Part shown: positions 1-8,363 of the stretch, in pieces
How the letters are laid out: each line of letters begins with the position of its first letter
Position numbering within the stretch: position 1 is the first letter of the stretch
Source: PALSA-1006 sp963733265
Lineage (GTDB): Bacteria; Pseudomonadota; Gammaproteobacteria; Burkholderiales; Gallionellaceae
Assembly: GCA_963733265.1 (NCBI GenBank)
Contig: CAVTCF010000004.1
Coordinates: 434,001-498,000 of the forward strand
Reading direction: 5' to 3'
DNA: 64,000 nucleotides
The notes under the pieces: model-generated
The model's input: the letters and a program-made list of their open reading frames with translations, nothing else
Databases searched by the model: none
Told to the model about the DNA's origin: nothing
Program-made: the position numbers and the translations under genes

Positions 1-1
1 A

Positions 2-235
2 GTGCGTGAAAATTTGACACAGATTTCGCCTGTGTTCACCAAGCAAAAATATATGCTGGGGGATGAATTTTCCATGCTTGATGTGGCTATCGCTCCCTTG
101 CTTTGGCGTTTGGACCATTACGGAATTCAGCTCGATAAAGAAGCTGCACCATTAATGAAATATGCCGAACGATTGTTTTCCCGCCCGGCCTACAGCGAGG
201 CGATGACTCCGTCTGAAAAAGCGATGCGTAAGTGA
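2..235 (+). CDS. sspA: Stringent starvation protein A, C-terminal part (partial)
   Basis: The last 77 codons of a gene that starts before the window. The translation matches the C-terminal all-helical domain of SspA, a glutathione-S-transferase-fold protein that binds RNA polymerase during starvation. The segment around YMLGDEFSMLDVAIAPLLWR is the usual SspA helix signature, and the S/RPAY near the end is also typical. The stop codon overlaps the GTG start of sspB (GTGA), so the two are co-translated as in most beta- and gammaproteobacteria. The GTG at position 2 is internal, not the start. Confidence 0.93.
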   Translation: MRENLTQISPVFTKQKYMLGDEFSMLDVAIAPLLWRLDHYGIQLDKEAAPLMKYAERLFSRPAYSEAMTPSEKAMRK

Positions 236-651
236 GTGAACTGTCCACCAAGCCATATTTGATACGTGCGATATACGATTGGTGTGCAGACAGTGGGCTG
301 ACACCCTATTTGGCCGTGCAGGTGGACGAATACACTCAGGTGCCGAAGAGCTATGTGAAAGATGGCAAAATCGTTCTGAATATCAGTGCCGATGCTATCA
401 GGCATCTGCAAATAGGAAATGAAGACATTAGTTGTAGCGGACGTTTTGGCGGGGTGTCACATCAAATCATGGTGCCCGTTTCAGCGGTGATCGGAATATT
501 TGCCAAAGAGAACGGACAAGGGCTGGTATTTAACGGACATGAGTCTTCACCAACGCTTACTATCCCCGATGAAAACAAAGCCGGGGAAAATGATGAGCCG
601 CCGGATAGCCCGACGCCTTCAGGCAAACCTAATTTAAGAATTGTGAAATAG
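232..651 (+). CDS. sspB: ClpXP protease specificity-enhancing factor SspB
   Basis: A 139-residue adaptor that tethers ssrA-tagged proteins to ClpX. The N-terminal folded domain (about residues 1-105) contains the family segments KPYLIRAIYDWCADSGLTPY and the FGG turn (residues 64-66). The C-terminal quarter is acidic, proline-rich and disordered, and ends in LRIVK, the usual short ClpX-binding tail. The GTG start overlaps the sspA stop by four bases. A strong bidirectional terminator follows directly, so this is the end of the transcription unit. Confidence 0.95.
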   Translation: MSELSTKPYLIRAIYDWCADSGLTPYLAVQVDEYTQVPKSYVKDGKIVLNISADAIRHLQIGNEDISCSGRFGGVSHQIMVPVSAVIGIFAKENGQGLVFNGHESSPTLTIPDENKAGENDEPPDSPTPSGKPNLRIVK

Positions 652-655
652 TAAT

Positions 656-688
656 AAAAAAGCCGTGGAAATTTTCCACGGCTTTTTT
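656..688. terminator. Bidirectional intrinsic terminator between sspB and rpoH
   Basis: The arms GCCGTGG (662-668) and CCACGGC (676-682), extended inwards by A-T pairs, are flanked by six A on the left and six T on the right. The structure works on both strands and sits between the convergent sspB and rpoH genes. Confidence 0.9.
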
Positions 689-707
689 ACCTTCTTACTT
701 GGAAATT

Positions 708-1565
708 TTAGCGTGAAGCAAGCAAAGCATCGTGCATCTTGCCCATCGCTTTTTGCTCAATTTGGCGAATGCGCTCGGCTGATACATTGAATTCAGCAGC
801 CAGTTCATGCAATGTAGCCGCGCTGTCGTTATGCAGCCAACGAGCCTGAATAATTCGGCGGCTGCGATCATCCAAGCTTTCTAAAGCATTTTTTAAACCC
901 GTAGTTTCAAGCGCTTCCATCTCTTCCCGTTCAAGAACCTGAGAAGGTTCAAGTTCGGGATCTGCGGCCAAGTAGGTGATCGGAGCATAACTATGCTCTT
1001 CGTCCGCCGAGTCCGGCTCCAGCGACATTTCATGATTGCCAAAACGCGATTCCATTTCAACCACGTCATGTTCGCTTACATTCAATTCCTGTGCGATTCG
1101 GGAAACTTCTTGCGGCCTGAGAGTCTCGAGTCCTTGCTTCATACTGCGCAGGTTAAAGAACAGTTTGCGTTGCGATTTTGTCGTGGCAATTTTAACCAAA
1201 CGCCAATTACGTAAAATATATTCATGAATCTCGGCGCGAATCCAATGCAGCGCGAAAGAAACCAAACGCACACCGCGATCCGGATCGAAGCGTTTGACTG
1301 CTTTCATCAGGCCAACATTGCCTTCCTGAATCAAGTCGGCTTGCGGTAGTCCATAACCCGCGTAACCGCGCGCAACGCTCACGACTACACGAAGATGCGA
1401 TAGCACCAGAGCGCGTGCCGCTTCCAAATCGTTGTCGCGGCGAAAGCGGGTAGCAAAGTCCAATTCCTCTTCATGCGTCAACACCGGAAAATGTTTGACG
1501 GAAGTAATATAACTATCAATGCTGCCAACGGCTGATGGCATAGGTAACGAAAGGCTATAGCTCAT
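708..1565 (-). CDS. rpoH: Heat-shock sigma factor sigma-32 (RpoH)
   Basis: A 285-residue group 3 sigma factor, close to the usual 284-290. Region 2 holds the core-binding and -10 recognition helices (about residues 50-120). The RpoH box QRKLFFNLR lies at residues 132-140 and identifies sigma-32 over other sigma-70 proteins. Region 4 with the helix-turn-helix (LHELAAEFNVSAERIRQIE) closes the protein. The start ATG at 1565 has an AGGAGG ribosome site at 1575-1580. It is the last gene of ftsY-ftsE-ftsX-rpoH, as in Escherichia coli, and has a CIRCE-like operator in its leader. Confidence 0.97.
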   Translation of the reverse strand: MSYSLSLPMPSAVGSIDSYITSVKHFPVLTHEEELDFATRFRRDNDLEAARALVLSHLRVVVSVARGYAGYGLPQADLIQEGNVGLMKAVKRFDPDRGVRLVSFALHWIRAEIHEYILRNWRLVKIATTKSQRKLFFNLRSMKQGLETLRPQEVSRIAQELNVSEHDVVEMESRFGNHEMSLEPDSADEEHSYAPITYLAADPELEPSQVLEREEMEALETTGLKNALESLDDRSRRIIQARWLHNDSAATLHELAAEFNVSAERIRQIEQKAMGKMHDALLASR

Positions 1566-1589
1566 AATTTGAAACCTCCTGAAGCAATT

Positions 1590-1616
1590 CTAGCACTCGC
1601 ATCATTAGAGTGCTAG
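1590..1616. promoter_or_regulatory. CIRCE-type HrcA operator upstream of rpoH
   Basis: A perfect inverted repeat CTAGCACTC-N9-GAGTGCTAG lies between the rpoH ribosome binding site and ftsX. The classical CIRCE element is TTAGCACTC-N9-GAGTGCTAA, so only the outermost base pair differs and the nine-base spacing is exact. It suggests that HrcA represses a promoter local to rpoH, placing the sigma-32 regulon under HrcA. The hrcA gene is not in the window. Confidence 0.88.
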
Positions 1617-1641
1617 TGCTCTGGGTCACAGACTATCGAGG

Positions 1642-2550
1642 TTATCTGGGTTCAATTTGCCAGAGATGATTAGAGACTGAAAGCCAAGCGCCCAGCCAGC
1701 CTAAATAAGCGGAAAACCCCAGTAAAGACAAGCTGTCACCGAATGAGAGATGGGCGAGGGTGAAATTGGTAGCATACAACTGCGTGAGTCCGGCAAGGCT
1801 GTAATTAAGTAATCGAAGACAAAAAGCAATAATAAGCCAAGAAGCAATGCCACCCAGCAATCCCTGAATCAGGCCGAAATATAAAAAAGGGCGACGAATA
1901 AATCCGTTGGTGGCACCAATGAGCTTTGAAACTTCAATTTCTTCGCGCTGCGTCAGAATTTGCAAGCGGATAGTGTTGAAGGTAATGGCGACAAGCGCAA
2001 AGCTAAACATTGCAGCCAAAATTAAAACAAGCAAACGACCAAACTTGAGTAGAGCCTCAAGTTTATATGCCCAAGCAGAATCGAGTTGCACGTGTTCAAA
2101 TTTTGACCATGTTTTGAGATCGTCGCGCAAAAGTTCCAGTTTCTTGACATCCATGGCGACGGGATAAATTATAAAAGCATCAGGCAATGGATTTTGCGCT
2201 AACCCGCCAGTAACATCCGACAAGCCCGTACTAAGTTGTAATTGCTTTAAAGCTAAATCCCGGGGAACAAATTCGATATGGTCAATCGCGGCGTGCTCTT
2301 TGAGCTGAGAGCTGAGGTGTGTGATTTCATCCGGGGTGGTGTTTGCGGCAAGGAAAGCGCTGATTTGAGGTGTGCCAGCCATTTGCGACGAAATACCTTG
2401 AATATTTTTGAGTAAGACATAGCCGCCGACAGGCAAACTTAATGCAATGCCAATGACCAGAAGATTAAGCAGGGAGGCACCCGGAGAATGAAGCAAACGT
2501 AGAAAGGTATAACGAATCACGCGGAAGTGATGGAGAATAATATTTTTCAT
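1642..2550 (-). CDS. ftsX: Cell division protein FtsX
   Basis: A 302-residue integral membrane protein of the FtsEX complex, which activates septal peptidoglycan amidases. It shows a cytoplasmic N-terminus, a first helix near residues 28-48, a periplasmic loop of about 120 residues, and three C-terminal helices: the four-helix FtsX layout. The segment RLQILTQREEIEVSKLIGAT is the conserved coupling region facing the ATPase. Its start overlaps the ftsE stop by four bases. Confidence 0.95.
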   Translation of the reverse strand: MKNIILHHFRVIRYTFLRLLHSPGASLLNLLVIGIALSLPVGGYVLLKNIQGISSQMAGTPQISAFLAANTTPDEITHLSSQLKEHAAIDHIEFVPRDLALKQLQLSTGLSDVTGGLAQNPLPDAFIIYPVAMDVKKLELLRDDLKTWSKFEHVQLDSAWAYKLEALLKFGRLLVLILAAMFSFALVAITFNTIRLQILTQREEIEVSKLIGATNGFIRRPFLYFGLIQGLLGGIASWLIIAFCLRLLNYSLAGLTQLYATNFTLAHLSFGDSLSLLGFSAYLGWLGAWLSVSNHLWQIEPR

Positions 2551-3200
2551 GCGACTAAGCTCCCGGATTTCAGCGCTAATGACCGTGCGGGAAATTGACG
2601 GAGAATGGACTCGTCGTGAGTAGAGATAAGCAGGGTGACGCCAACCTGATGAAATGACTTGAATATCCGCATGATTTCAGAAGAATATTCAGTATCCAGA
2701 TTACCGGTGGGCTCGTCGGCCAGCAGAATAGCGGGACGATTAACAATAGCCCGGGCGATACACAAGCGTTGCTGTTCCCCGCCGGAAAGAGCAATAGGAT
2801 TCGTTTTCTCGCGCTTAAGCAGCCCGACTTTATCAAGAGCGGCACGAACACGTTTTGCACTTTCGCGGTGATCAAAACCGCAGATTTGCAAGGGCAGCAA
2901 CACGTTCTCGAACGCGCTGCGATCAAATAATAATTTGTGATCCTGAAAAATAAGCCCCAGATTTCGGCGCAAAAAAGGCAGGGCACCGGCTTTGAGAGAT
3001 TTGATGTTTTGCCCTCTGACAATAGCACTGCCGCTGGTGGGGCGCTCTATGGCGGCGATGAGTTTGAGCAACGTACTTTTGCCGGCGCCGGAGTGCCCGG
3101 TAAGATAGACCATTTCTCCCTCGGCAATTTCAAAACTTAAACTTTTCAGTGCCTCATGCCCGCCGGGATAGCGCTTGTAAACTTGGTTAAATTTGATCAT
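2547..3200 (-). CDS. ftsE: Cell division ATP-binding protein FtsE
   Basis: A 217-residue ABC ATPase. Walker A GHSGAGKST is near residue 35, the signature LSGGEQQR near residue 137, and Walker B ILLADEPTGNLD directly after it. Size and position between ftsY and ftsX identify FtsE rather than LolD or MacB. Both flanking junctions are four-base ATGA overlaps. Confidence 0.96.
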   Translation of the reverse strand: MIKFNQVYKRYPGGHEALKSLSFEIAEGEMVYLTGHSGAGKSTLLKLIAAIERPTSGSAIVRGQNIKSLKAGALPFLRRNLGLIFQDHKLLFDRSAFENVLLPLQICGFDHRESAKRVRAALDKVGLLKREKTNPIALSGGEQQRLCIARAIVNRPAILLADEPTGNLDTEYSSEIMRIFKSFHQVGVTLLISTHDESILRQFPARSLALKSGSLVA

Positions 3201-4150
3201 GACTCCGTCCCCAATAATGCAGTGACAAAATCTTCCGCAGCAAACGGGCGCAAATCATCCAGCCCTTCGCCTACCCCGATAAATCTAACCGGAATAGGAT
3301 GAGCCTTGGCAATGGCGGCAATAACCCCGCCCTTGGCAGTGCCATCAAGCTTGGTGAGTATCAGGCCCGTAACACCCAAAGCGTCATCGAAGGCTTTGAC
3401 CTGACTCAACGCATTTTGGCCTGTGTTGGAATCAAGCACCAAAAGAACTTCGTGAGGCGCTTCGGGAAGCGCTTTGGCAATAACACGCTTTACCTTTTTG
3501 ATTTCTTCCATGAGGTGAGCCTGAGTGGCCAGTCGTCCGGCCGTATCTGCCAGAACGACATCAATGCCGCGTGCTTGAGCAGCATGAATAGCATCGAAGA
3601 TGACAGCAGCGGCGTCGCCACTTTGCTGGGCAATAACCGTGACATTATTGCGCGAACCCCATTCCATCAATTGCTCACGAGCGGCAGCACGAAATGTGTC
3701 TCCCGCGGCAAGCAATACAGATTTACCCTGACTTTGAAAATGTTTGGCTAGTTTACCGATAGAGGTGGTTTTACCGGCACCGTTAACCCCGCATAATAAA
3801 ATAACAAAAGGTTTGCGATCTTCGGCGATTAAAGGTTGGGCGAGAGGTTGGAGCAATTTATAAAGGGCATGGGCAAGTGCCTCCTTGACTTGAATTGGTT
3901 CGGTAAGTTTTTGCTCTTTTACTTGCCGACGAACGTCAGCCAGTAGCAAGCGGGTAGCGTCCATACCGACATCGGAAGAAATTAAAATGGTTTCCAATTC
4001 CTCAAATAAATCCTCGTCGATGCGGCCACCGCGCCCGAGTAATTCTGAAAGCTGAGTACCGGTGCGGGATAATCCGCTTTTTAAGCGACCAAGCCAATTG
4101 GATTTTTCGGGAGAATTTACGGAGTTTGATTGTTTAAGAAAACCGAACAT
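3197..4150 (-). CDS. ftsY: Signal recognition particle receptor FtsY
   Basis: A 317-residue SRP GTPase that docks ribosome-nascent chains to the membrane. The NG domain contains the P-loop GVNGAGKTTS, the DTAGR motif and TKLDGTAKGG. The acidic A domain of the E. coli protein is almost absent, leaving only a short N-terminal stretch, as is common outside enterobacteria. It is the first gene of the ftsY-ftsE-ftsX-rpoH unit and is divergent from the M16 peptidase pair. Confidence 0.96.
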   Translation of the reverse strand: MFGFLKQSNSVNSPEKSNWLGRLKSGLSRTGTQLSELLGRGGRIDEDLFEELETILISSDVGMDATRLLLADVRRQVKEQKLTEPIQVKEALAHALYKLLQPLAQPLIAEDRKPFVILLCGVNGAGKTTSIGKLAKHFQSQGKSVLLAAGDTFRAAAREQLMEWGSRNNVTVIAQQSGDAAAVIFDAIHAAQARGIDVVLADTAGRLATQAHLMEEIKKVKRVIAKALPEAPHEVLLVLDSNTGQNALSQVKAFDDALGVTGLILTKLDGTAKGGVIAAIAKAHPIPVRFIGVGEGLDDLRPFAAEDFVTALLGTES

Positions 4151-4268
4151 ATGATCGTTTTAGCAGGTGGTCTGGGTACATCAAAATAGAGGATAATAGC
4201 TGCTCTTGGACGCGGCATTACGCCGACGTTATTATTCTATTCTGATTGACCTATCTTGGGCTAGAAAT

Positions 4269-5633
4269 ATGCGAATGCGATTATTGAATATTATTTGCGG
4301 GTTGCTGTTATTGGGCGGTTTCACCGCTCATGCCGAGGTGTTTGAAAAAACGCTAAGCAACGGATTAAAAGTTGTCGTGAGCGAAGATCATCGGGCGCCT
4401 GTTTTGGTGCAGCAGATTTGGTATAGGGCTGGCAGTATAGATGAGCGTACCGGCAAAACGGGCGTTGCGCATGTGCTGGAGCACATGATGTTTAAAGGCA
4501 CCAAAGCAGTCCCTGCGGGAGAGTTTTCAAAACGCATCGCAGCGGCAGGAGGACGTGAGAATGCCTTCACCAATTACGACTATACGGCGTATTTTCAACA
4601 GTTACATAAATCAAAACTGCCCTTGGCTATGCAACTGGAATCTGACCGTATGCATAACCTGCAATTAACGTCGGAAGAGTTCAGTAAGGAAATCAAAGTG
4701 ATAATGGAGGAGCGTCGTATGCGTACGGACGACGAGCCGCATTCACTGGTGGATGAAAAACTGTTGGCCGCAGCCTATCAGGAACATCCATATCAACATC
4801 CGGTTATTGGCTGGATGAGTGATTTGGAGGCTATGACGGCAGCGGACGCTCAAGAATGGTACAAGGCATGGTATACGCCAAACAACGCAGTTCTCGTGAT
4901 TGCGGGAGATGTTAAGGCAAGTGAAGTATTCGCTTTGGCGCAACGATATTACGGCAAGATACCGGCAAATAAATTGCCGGCGCGCAGAATTTTTATTGAG
5001 CCGGAGCAAGTAGGAATCAAGCGCATTAACGTCAAGGCACCGGCACAATTGCCGCATATCATCATGTCCTACCATGCGCCATCTTTGCGTGATGCGGAAA
5101 AAGATAGCGTGCCCTATGCACTGGAAGTATTGGCAGGAATTCTGGATGGCAATGAAACCGCCCGGTTGAATAAATCACTGGTACGTGATCAGCAGATCGC
5201 CAATGATGTGGGCGCGGGTTATGACGGCATAGCGCGCGGGCCAAGTATGTTCACGTTAGAGGGGACGCCTTCGGAAGGTAAGACGGTTGCCGAGTTGGAA
5301 ACAGCATTGCGCGAACAAATTGCCAAGCTGATACAAGAAGGAATAAGCGCGGACGAATTACAACGGGTCAAAGCGCAAGTTACCGCCAACGAAGTATACA
5401 AACGCGATTCGGTGTTTTACCAAGCAATGCAAATAGGCCAATTGGAAAGCGTTGGATTAAGCTACAAAGTGATACCCGTGATGCTGAGAAAAATTCAGGA
5501 GGTTACCGCACAGCAGGTTCAGGATGCTGCTCGCGCCATTTTGGCGGATGACCATCTGACCATTGCTGTATTGGATCCTCAACCGCTGTCCGACAAACCA
5601 AAACATGCCGGAGGAGCAAGTCATGTTCGCTAA
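4269..5633 (+). CDS. Periplasmic zinc peptidase of family M16 (catalytic subunit)
   Basis: A 454-residue M16 metallopeptidase. The start is placed at the ATG that yields a signal peptide (MRMRLLNIICGLLLLGG, then AHA); the reading frame stays open upstream to a TTG at 4206. The zinc motif HVLEH (inverted HXXEH) lies about 70 residues in, followed by the glutamate-rich segment EEFSKEIKVIMEERR. Two M16 domains are present, as in the pitrilysin/processing-peptidase fold. The next gene overlaps its end and encodes a non-catalytic partner, so the product is probably a heterodimer. Confidence 0.9.
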   Translation: MRMRLLNIICGLLLLGGFTAHAEVFEKTLSNGLKVVVSEDHRAPVLVQQIWYRAGSIDERTGKTGVAHVLEHMMFKGTKAVPAGEFSKRIAAAGGRENAFTNYDYTAYFQQLHKSKLPLAMQLESDRMHNLQLTSEEFSKEIKVIMEERRMRTDDEPHSLVDEKLLAAAYQEHPYQHPVIGWMSDLEAMTAADAQEWYKAWYTPNNAVLVIAGDVKASEVFALAQRYYGKIPANKLPARRIFIEPEQVGIKRINVKAPAQLPHIIMSYHAPSLRDAEKDSVPYALEVLAGILDGNETARLNKSLVRDQQIANDVGAGYDGIARGPSMFTLEGTPSEGKTVAELETALREQIAKLIQEGISADELQRVKAQVTANEVYKRDSVFYQAMQIGQLESVGLSYKVIPVMLRKIQEVTAQQVQDAARAILADDHLTIAVLDPQPLSDKPKHAGGASHVR

Positions 5634-6933
5634 ATATATATTGTTAATTGCACTAACCGGTCTAGCCAACGCTGCCTTTGCCGGCTTACCGATCCAACAT
5701 TGGCAAGCACCTAGCGGGGCACAGGTATATTTTGTTGAAAACCACGATTTACCGATGCTCGATGTGTCAGTTGATTTCGCGGCAGGAAGCGGATTCGATG
5801 ATGTAACCAAACCGGGTGTTGCGGATTTGACAAATGCACTGCTCGATTCAGGTGTGGAAGGATTGAGTGAAGATGACATTGGGCGCAAATTAGCCGATAT
5901 AGGTGCGCAAAAATCCGAGCATGTCGACCCGGATCGATCCGGTTTGAGCGTTAGAACCTTAAGTAATCCGGCGCAACGTGATGTTGCACTGGATATTTTG
6001 GCCCGCGTCCTGCAGCAACCGTTATTCCCGGAGGATGTACTGGCCCGCGAGAAAATCCGCACTATAGCCACATTGAAAGAGGCGGAAACCAAACCTGAAA
6101 GTATTGCCGGCAAAGCTTTCAACAAAGCGGTGTTCGGGATTCATCCATACGGCTGGTCAACCGAGGTCGCTGATGTGGAAAAAATACAGCGTGCAGACTT
6201 GGTGAATTTTTACAGGACACATTACACAGCAAAAGCTGCAGTAGTGGCATTAATGGGAGACATCTCGCGCGCACAGGCAGAAGGTATTGCCCAACAACTC
6301 ACGGCGAAACTGTCTGCGGGAGAATCAAATACGCGAATTGCACCCGTCACCCTGAAAATACAAGCCAGTGAACTTCGCATTGAACATCCGGCAACGCAAA
6401 GCCACATTCTTATAGGCACTCCGGGAATTGCACGCAACGACCCTGACTATTTTCCCTTGTATGTCGGTAACTATATTTTGGGCGGGGGCGGCTTTGTCTC
6501 GCGCTTGATGAATGAGATACGCGAAAAACGCGGTTTGGCTTACAGCGTGTACAGTTATTTTATGCCGTTGCAGCAACCGGGAGCATTTCAGATCGGTCTG
6601 CAAACCAAGAAAGAGCAGGCGGATGAAGCGTTGAAACTGGCACGAACCACCCTGCAAGAATTTGTGGATAAAGGCGTGACTGAAAAAGAATTGAAAGCGG
6701 CAAAAGACAATATCATCGGCGGTTTTCCTTTGCGCATCGATAGCAACAAGAAAATACTCGATTATCTGAGCTTGATCGGTTTCTATGGTTTGCCATTAAA
6801 CTATATGGACGACTTTACCGCCAAGGTGGACAAAGTAACAGCAGCGCAGATTCACGATGCATTTAAACGGCGTATCCATCCTGAGACAATGGCAACGGTG
6901 ATCGTCGGCGCTCCAAAGGTGGGCAATCCGTAG
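5623..6933 (+). CDS. Periplasmic M16 family protein (non-catalytic partner)
   Basis: A 436-residue M16 protein starting at ATG 5623, after the ribosome site GGAGGAG (5610-5616) and inside the 3' end of the catalytic gene. A signal peptide (MFAKYILLIALTGLANAAFA) is clear. Where the partner has HXXEH, this protein reads DLTNA, so it cannot bind zinc. It keeps the REKRGLAYSVYS segment carrying the Arg/Tyr pair that contacts substrate in two-subunit M16B enzymes. The overlap implies translational coupling and a 1:1 complex. Confidence 0.9.
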   Translation: MFAKYILLIALTGLANAAFAGLPIQHWQAPSGAQVYFVENHDLPMLDVSVDFAAGSGFDDVTKPGVADLTNALLDSGVEGLSEDDIGRKLADIGAQKSEHVDPDRSGLSVRTLSNPAQRDVALDILARVLQQPLFPEDVLAREKIRTIATLKEAETKPESIAGKAFNKAVFGIHPYGWSTEVADVEKIQRADLVNFYRTHYTAKAAVVALMGDISRAQAEGIAQQLTAKLSAGESNTRIAPVTLKIQASELRIEHPATQSHILIGTPGIARNDPDYFPLYVGNYILGGGGFVSRLMNEIREKRGLAYSVYSYFMPLQQPGAFQIGLQTKKEQADEALKLARTTLQEFVDKGVTEKELKAAKDNIIGGFPLRIDSNKKILDYLSLIGFYGLPLNYMDDFTAKVDKVTAAQIHDAFKRRIHPETMATVIVGAPKVGNP

Positions 6934-6997
6934 CTGCTGGATTGACACAGCAGGAAGAAATAATAAAGACAATAACCTGTTCGGTTGTGCAGAGGAG

Positions 6998-7543
6998 TTG
7001 AGAATTAACAAAGTACGAATCATCGGAGGCAGTCATCGCCGCCGCTTAATCGAATTTCCAGATGCAGAAGGATTGCGTCCAACTCCGGATAGAGTGCGCG
7101 AAACGCTGTTTAATTGGCTGGGACAGACACTGGATGGACGCAGATGTTTGGATTTGTTCGCGGGTAGCGGAGCTTTGGGGTTTGAGGCCGCTTCGAGAGG
7201 TGCGACAGAGGTGGTAATGGTAGAGCGCAATCGTGCGGTTTTTCGCAACTTGCAAGAAAATATTAAAAAATTAAGCTTTCAGAATATAGCTTTATATAAT
7301 GAGGATGGGCTAGAATTCGTAAAGCAGCAAAACAGAACGTTCGACGTAATCTTTCTCGATCCTCCGTTTCAAAGCGAATATCTCCCGAGACTCTTGCCTT
7401 TACTGGTTGATAACTTGCAAACAGACGGAATCGTATACGTGGAAAGTGGGGCGCCGTTTGAAGCGGATGCATCGTGGCAAGTAATCAGGCAGGCCAGAGC
7501 GGGTGCCGTGTTTTATCAACTATTACAGTACGGGCAAGCATGA
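6998..7543 (+). CDS. rsmD: 16S rRNA (guanine(966)-N(2))-methyltransferase RsmD
   Basis: A 181-residue SAM-dependent methyltransferase. The opening VRIIGG is the family start. Motif I appears as LDLFAGSGALGFEA and the catalytic motif as FLDPPF. The start is a TTG at 6998; the only purine-rich stretch (AGAGGAG, 6991-6997) abuts it, so initiation is somewhat unclear, but no better start keeps RIIGG. The stop overlaps the ATG of coaD. Confidence 0.93.
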   Translation: MRINKVRIIGGSHRRRLIEFPDAEGLRPTPDRVRETLFNWLGQTLDGRRCLDLFAGSGALGFEAASRGATEVVMVERNRAVFRNLQENIKKLSFQNIALYNEDGLEFVKQQNRTFDVIFLDPPFQSEYLPRLLPLLVDNLQTDGIVYVESGAPFEADASWQVIRQARAGAVFYQLLQYGQA

Positions 7544-8016
7544 CTAGAGTTGTTTATCCGGGAACTTTCGATCCAATCACACGCGGTCACGAAGACGTGG
7601 TTCGTCGTGCGGCTGGATTATTTGGCGAAGTAATTGTCGCCGTGGCAGAAAGTCGTCGTGGAACATTATTTACTCTAAATGAGCGAGTGGAAATGGCGCA
7701 GGAAATCTTCGCTGATTACACTAACGTTCAAGTAGAGGGGTTTAATGATTTGCTAATGAACTACGTAATGTCGAAAAAAGCAAGAGTAGTGCTGCGCGGA
7801 TTACGAGCCGTATCGGATTTTGAATTCGAGTTTCAAATGGCCGGAATGAACCGAAGTTTAAACCCCGAAGTTGAGACCGTGTTTGTGACGCCAGCCGAGC
7901 AATACACTTTTATTTCCGCAAGCATCGTGCGCGAAGTAGCCCGCTTCGGCGGTGATGTAACCAAATTCGTATCGCCTTCTGTGGCGGAAAAACTGAAATA
8001 TAAAAAACCAATTTAA
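7540..8016 (+). CDS. coaD: Phosphopantetheine adenylyltransferase CoaD
   Basis: A 158-residue enzyme converting 4'-phosphopantetheine and ATP to dephospho-CoA, the penultimate step of CoA synthesis. It has the nucleotidyltransferase motif YPGTFDPITRGHED (TxGH type) at the N-terminus and ISASIVREVA near the C-terminus. ATG 7540 overlaps the rsmD stop (ATGA). The coaD-ferredoxin pairing is common in betaproteobacteria. Confidence 0.96.
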   Translation: MTRVVYPGTFDPITRGHEDVVRRAAGLFGEVIVAVAESRRGTLFTLNERVEMAQEIFADYTNVQVEGFNDLLMNYVMSKKARVVLRGLRAVSDFEFEFQMAGMNRSLNPEVETVFVTPAEQYTFISASIVREVARFGGDVTKFVSPSVAEKLKYKKPI

Positions 8017-8027
8017 GGAGAATGTAA

Positions 8028-8282
8028 ATGTCACTAATGATCACCGATGAATGTATTAATTGCGACGTATGCGAGCCGGAGTGTCCGAACGGTGCAATTT
8101 CGCAAGGAGATACTATTTACATCATCGATCCGAAAAAGTGCACTGAATGTGTAGGACACTATGACACACCGCAATGCGTGGAAGTATGCCCGGTTGATTG
8201 CATCCCACTTAATCCGGATGTCGTGGAAAGCAAAGAGCAACTGCAACTTAAATATGAAAAGTTGATGGCGGCAAAGGCCTAA
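8028..8282 (+). CDS. YfhL-type 2[4Fe-4S] ferredoxin
   Basis: An 84-residue ferredoxin. The first cluster motif is CINCDVCEPECP and the second begins at CTECVG with CVEVCP, with the insertion in the second motif typical of YfhL/Alvin ferredoxins. A good ribosome site (AAGGAGAATG) precedes the ATG at 8028. It is likely co-transcribed with rsmD-coaD. The redox partner is unknown. Confidence 0.93.
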   Translation: MSLMITDECINCDVCEPECPNGAISQGDTIYIIDPKKCTECVGHYDTPQCVEVCPVDCIPLNPDVVESKEQLQLKYEKLMAAKA

Positions 8283-8313
8283 GCACGCAGTTCAACCAAC
8301 CTTTCTGCAAATA

Positions 8314-8352
8314 CCCTGTCTTTTTCTACCGTACACGGACGGGAAGACAGGG
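8314..8352. terminator. Hairpin between ferredoxin and pentapeptide gene
   Basis: A nine-base inverted repeat CCCTGTCTT/AAGACAGGG encloses a 21-base loop with a small inner CCGT/ACGG stem. It lies between convergent genes. No T-run follows, so a termination role is uncertain. Confidence 0.45.
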
Positions 8353-8363
8353 CTAATCAATAT

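Noticed and set aside
5457..6125. 222-residue minus-strand frame across the M16 genes
   Set aside because: It is antisense to two well-supported genes and Ser-rich without a domain.
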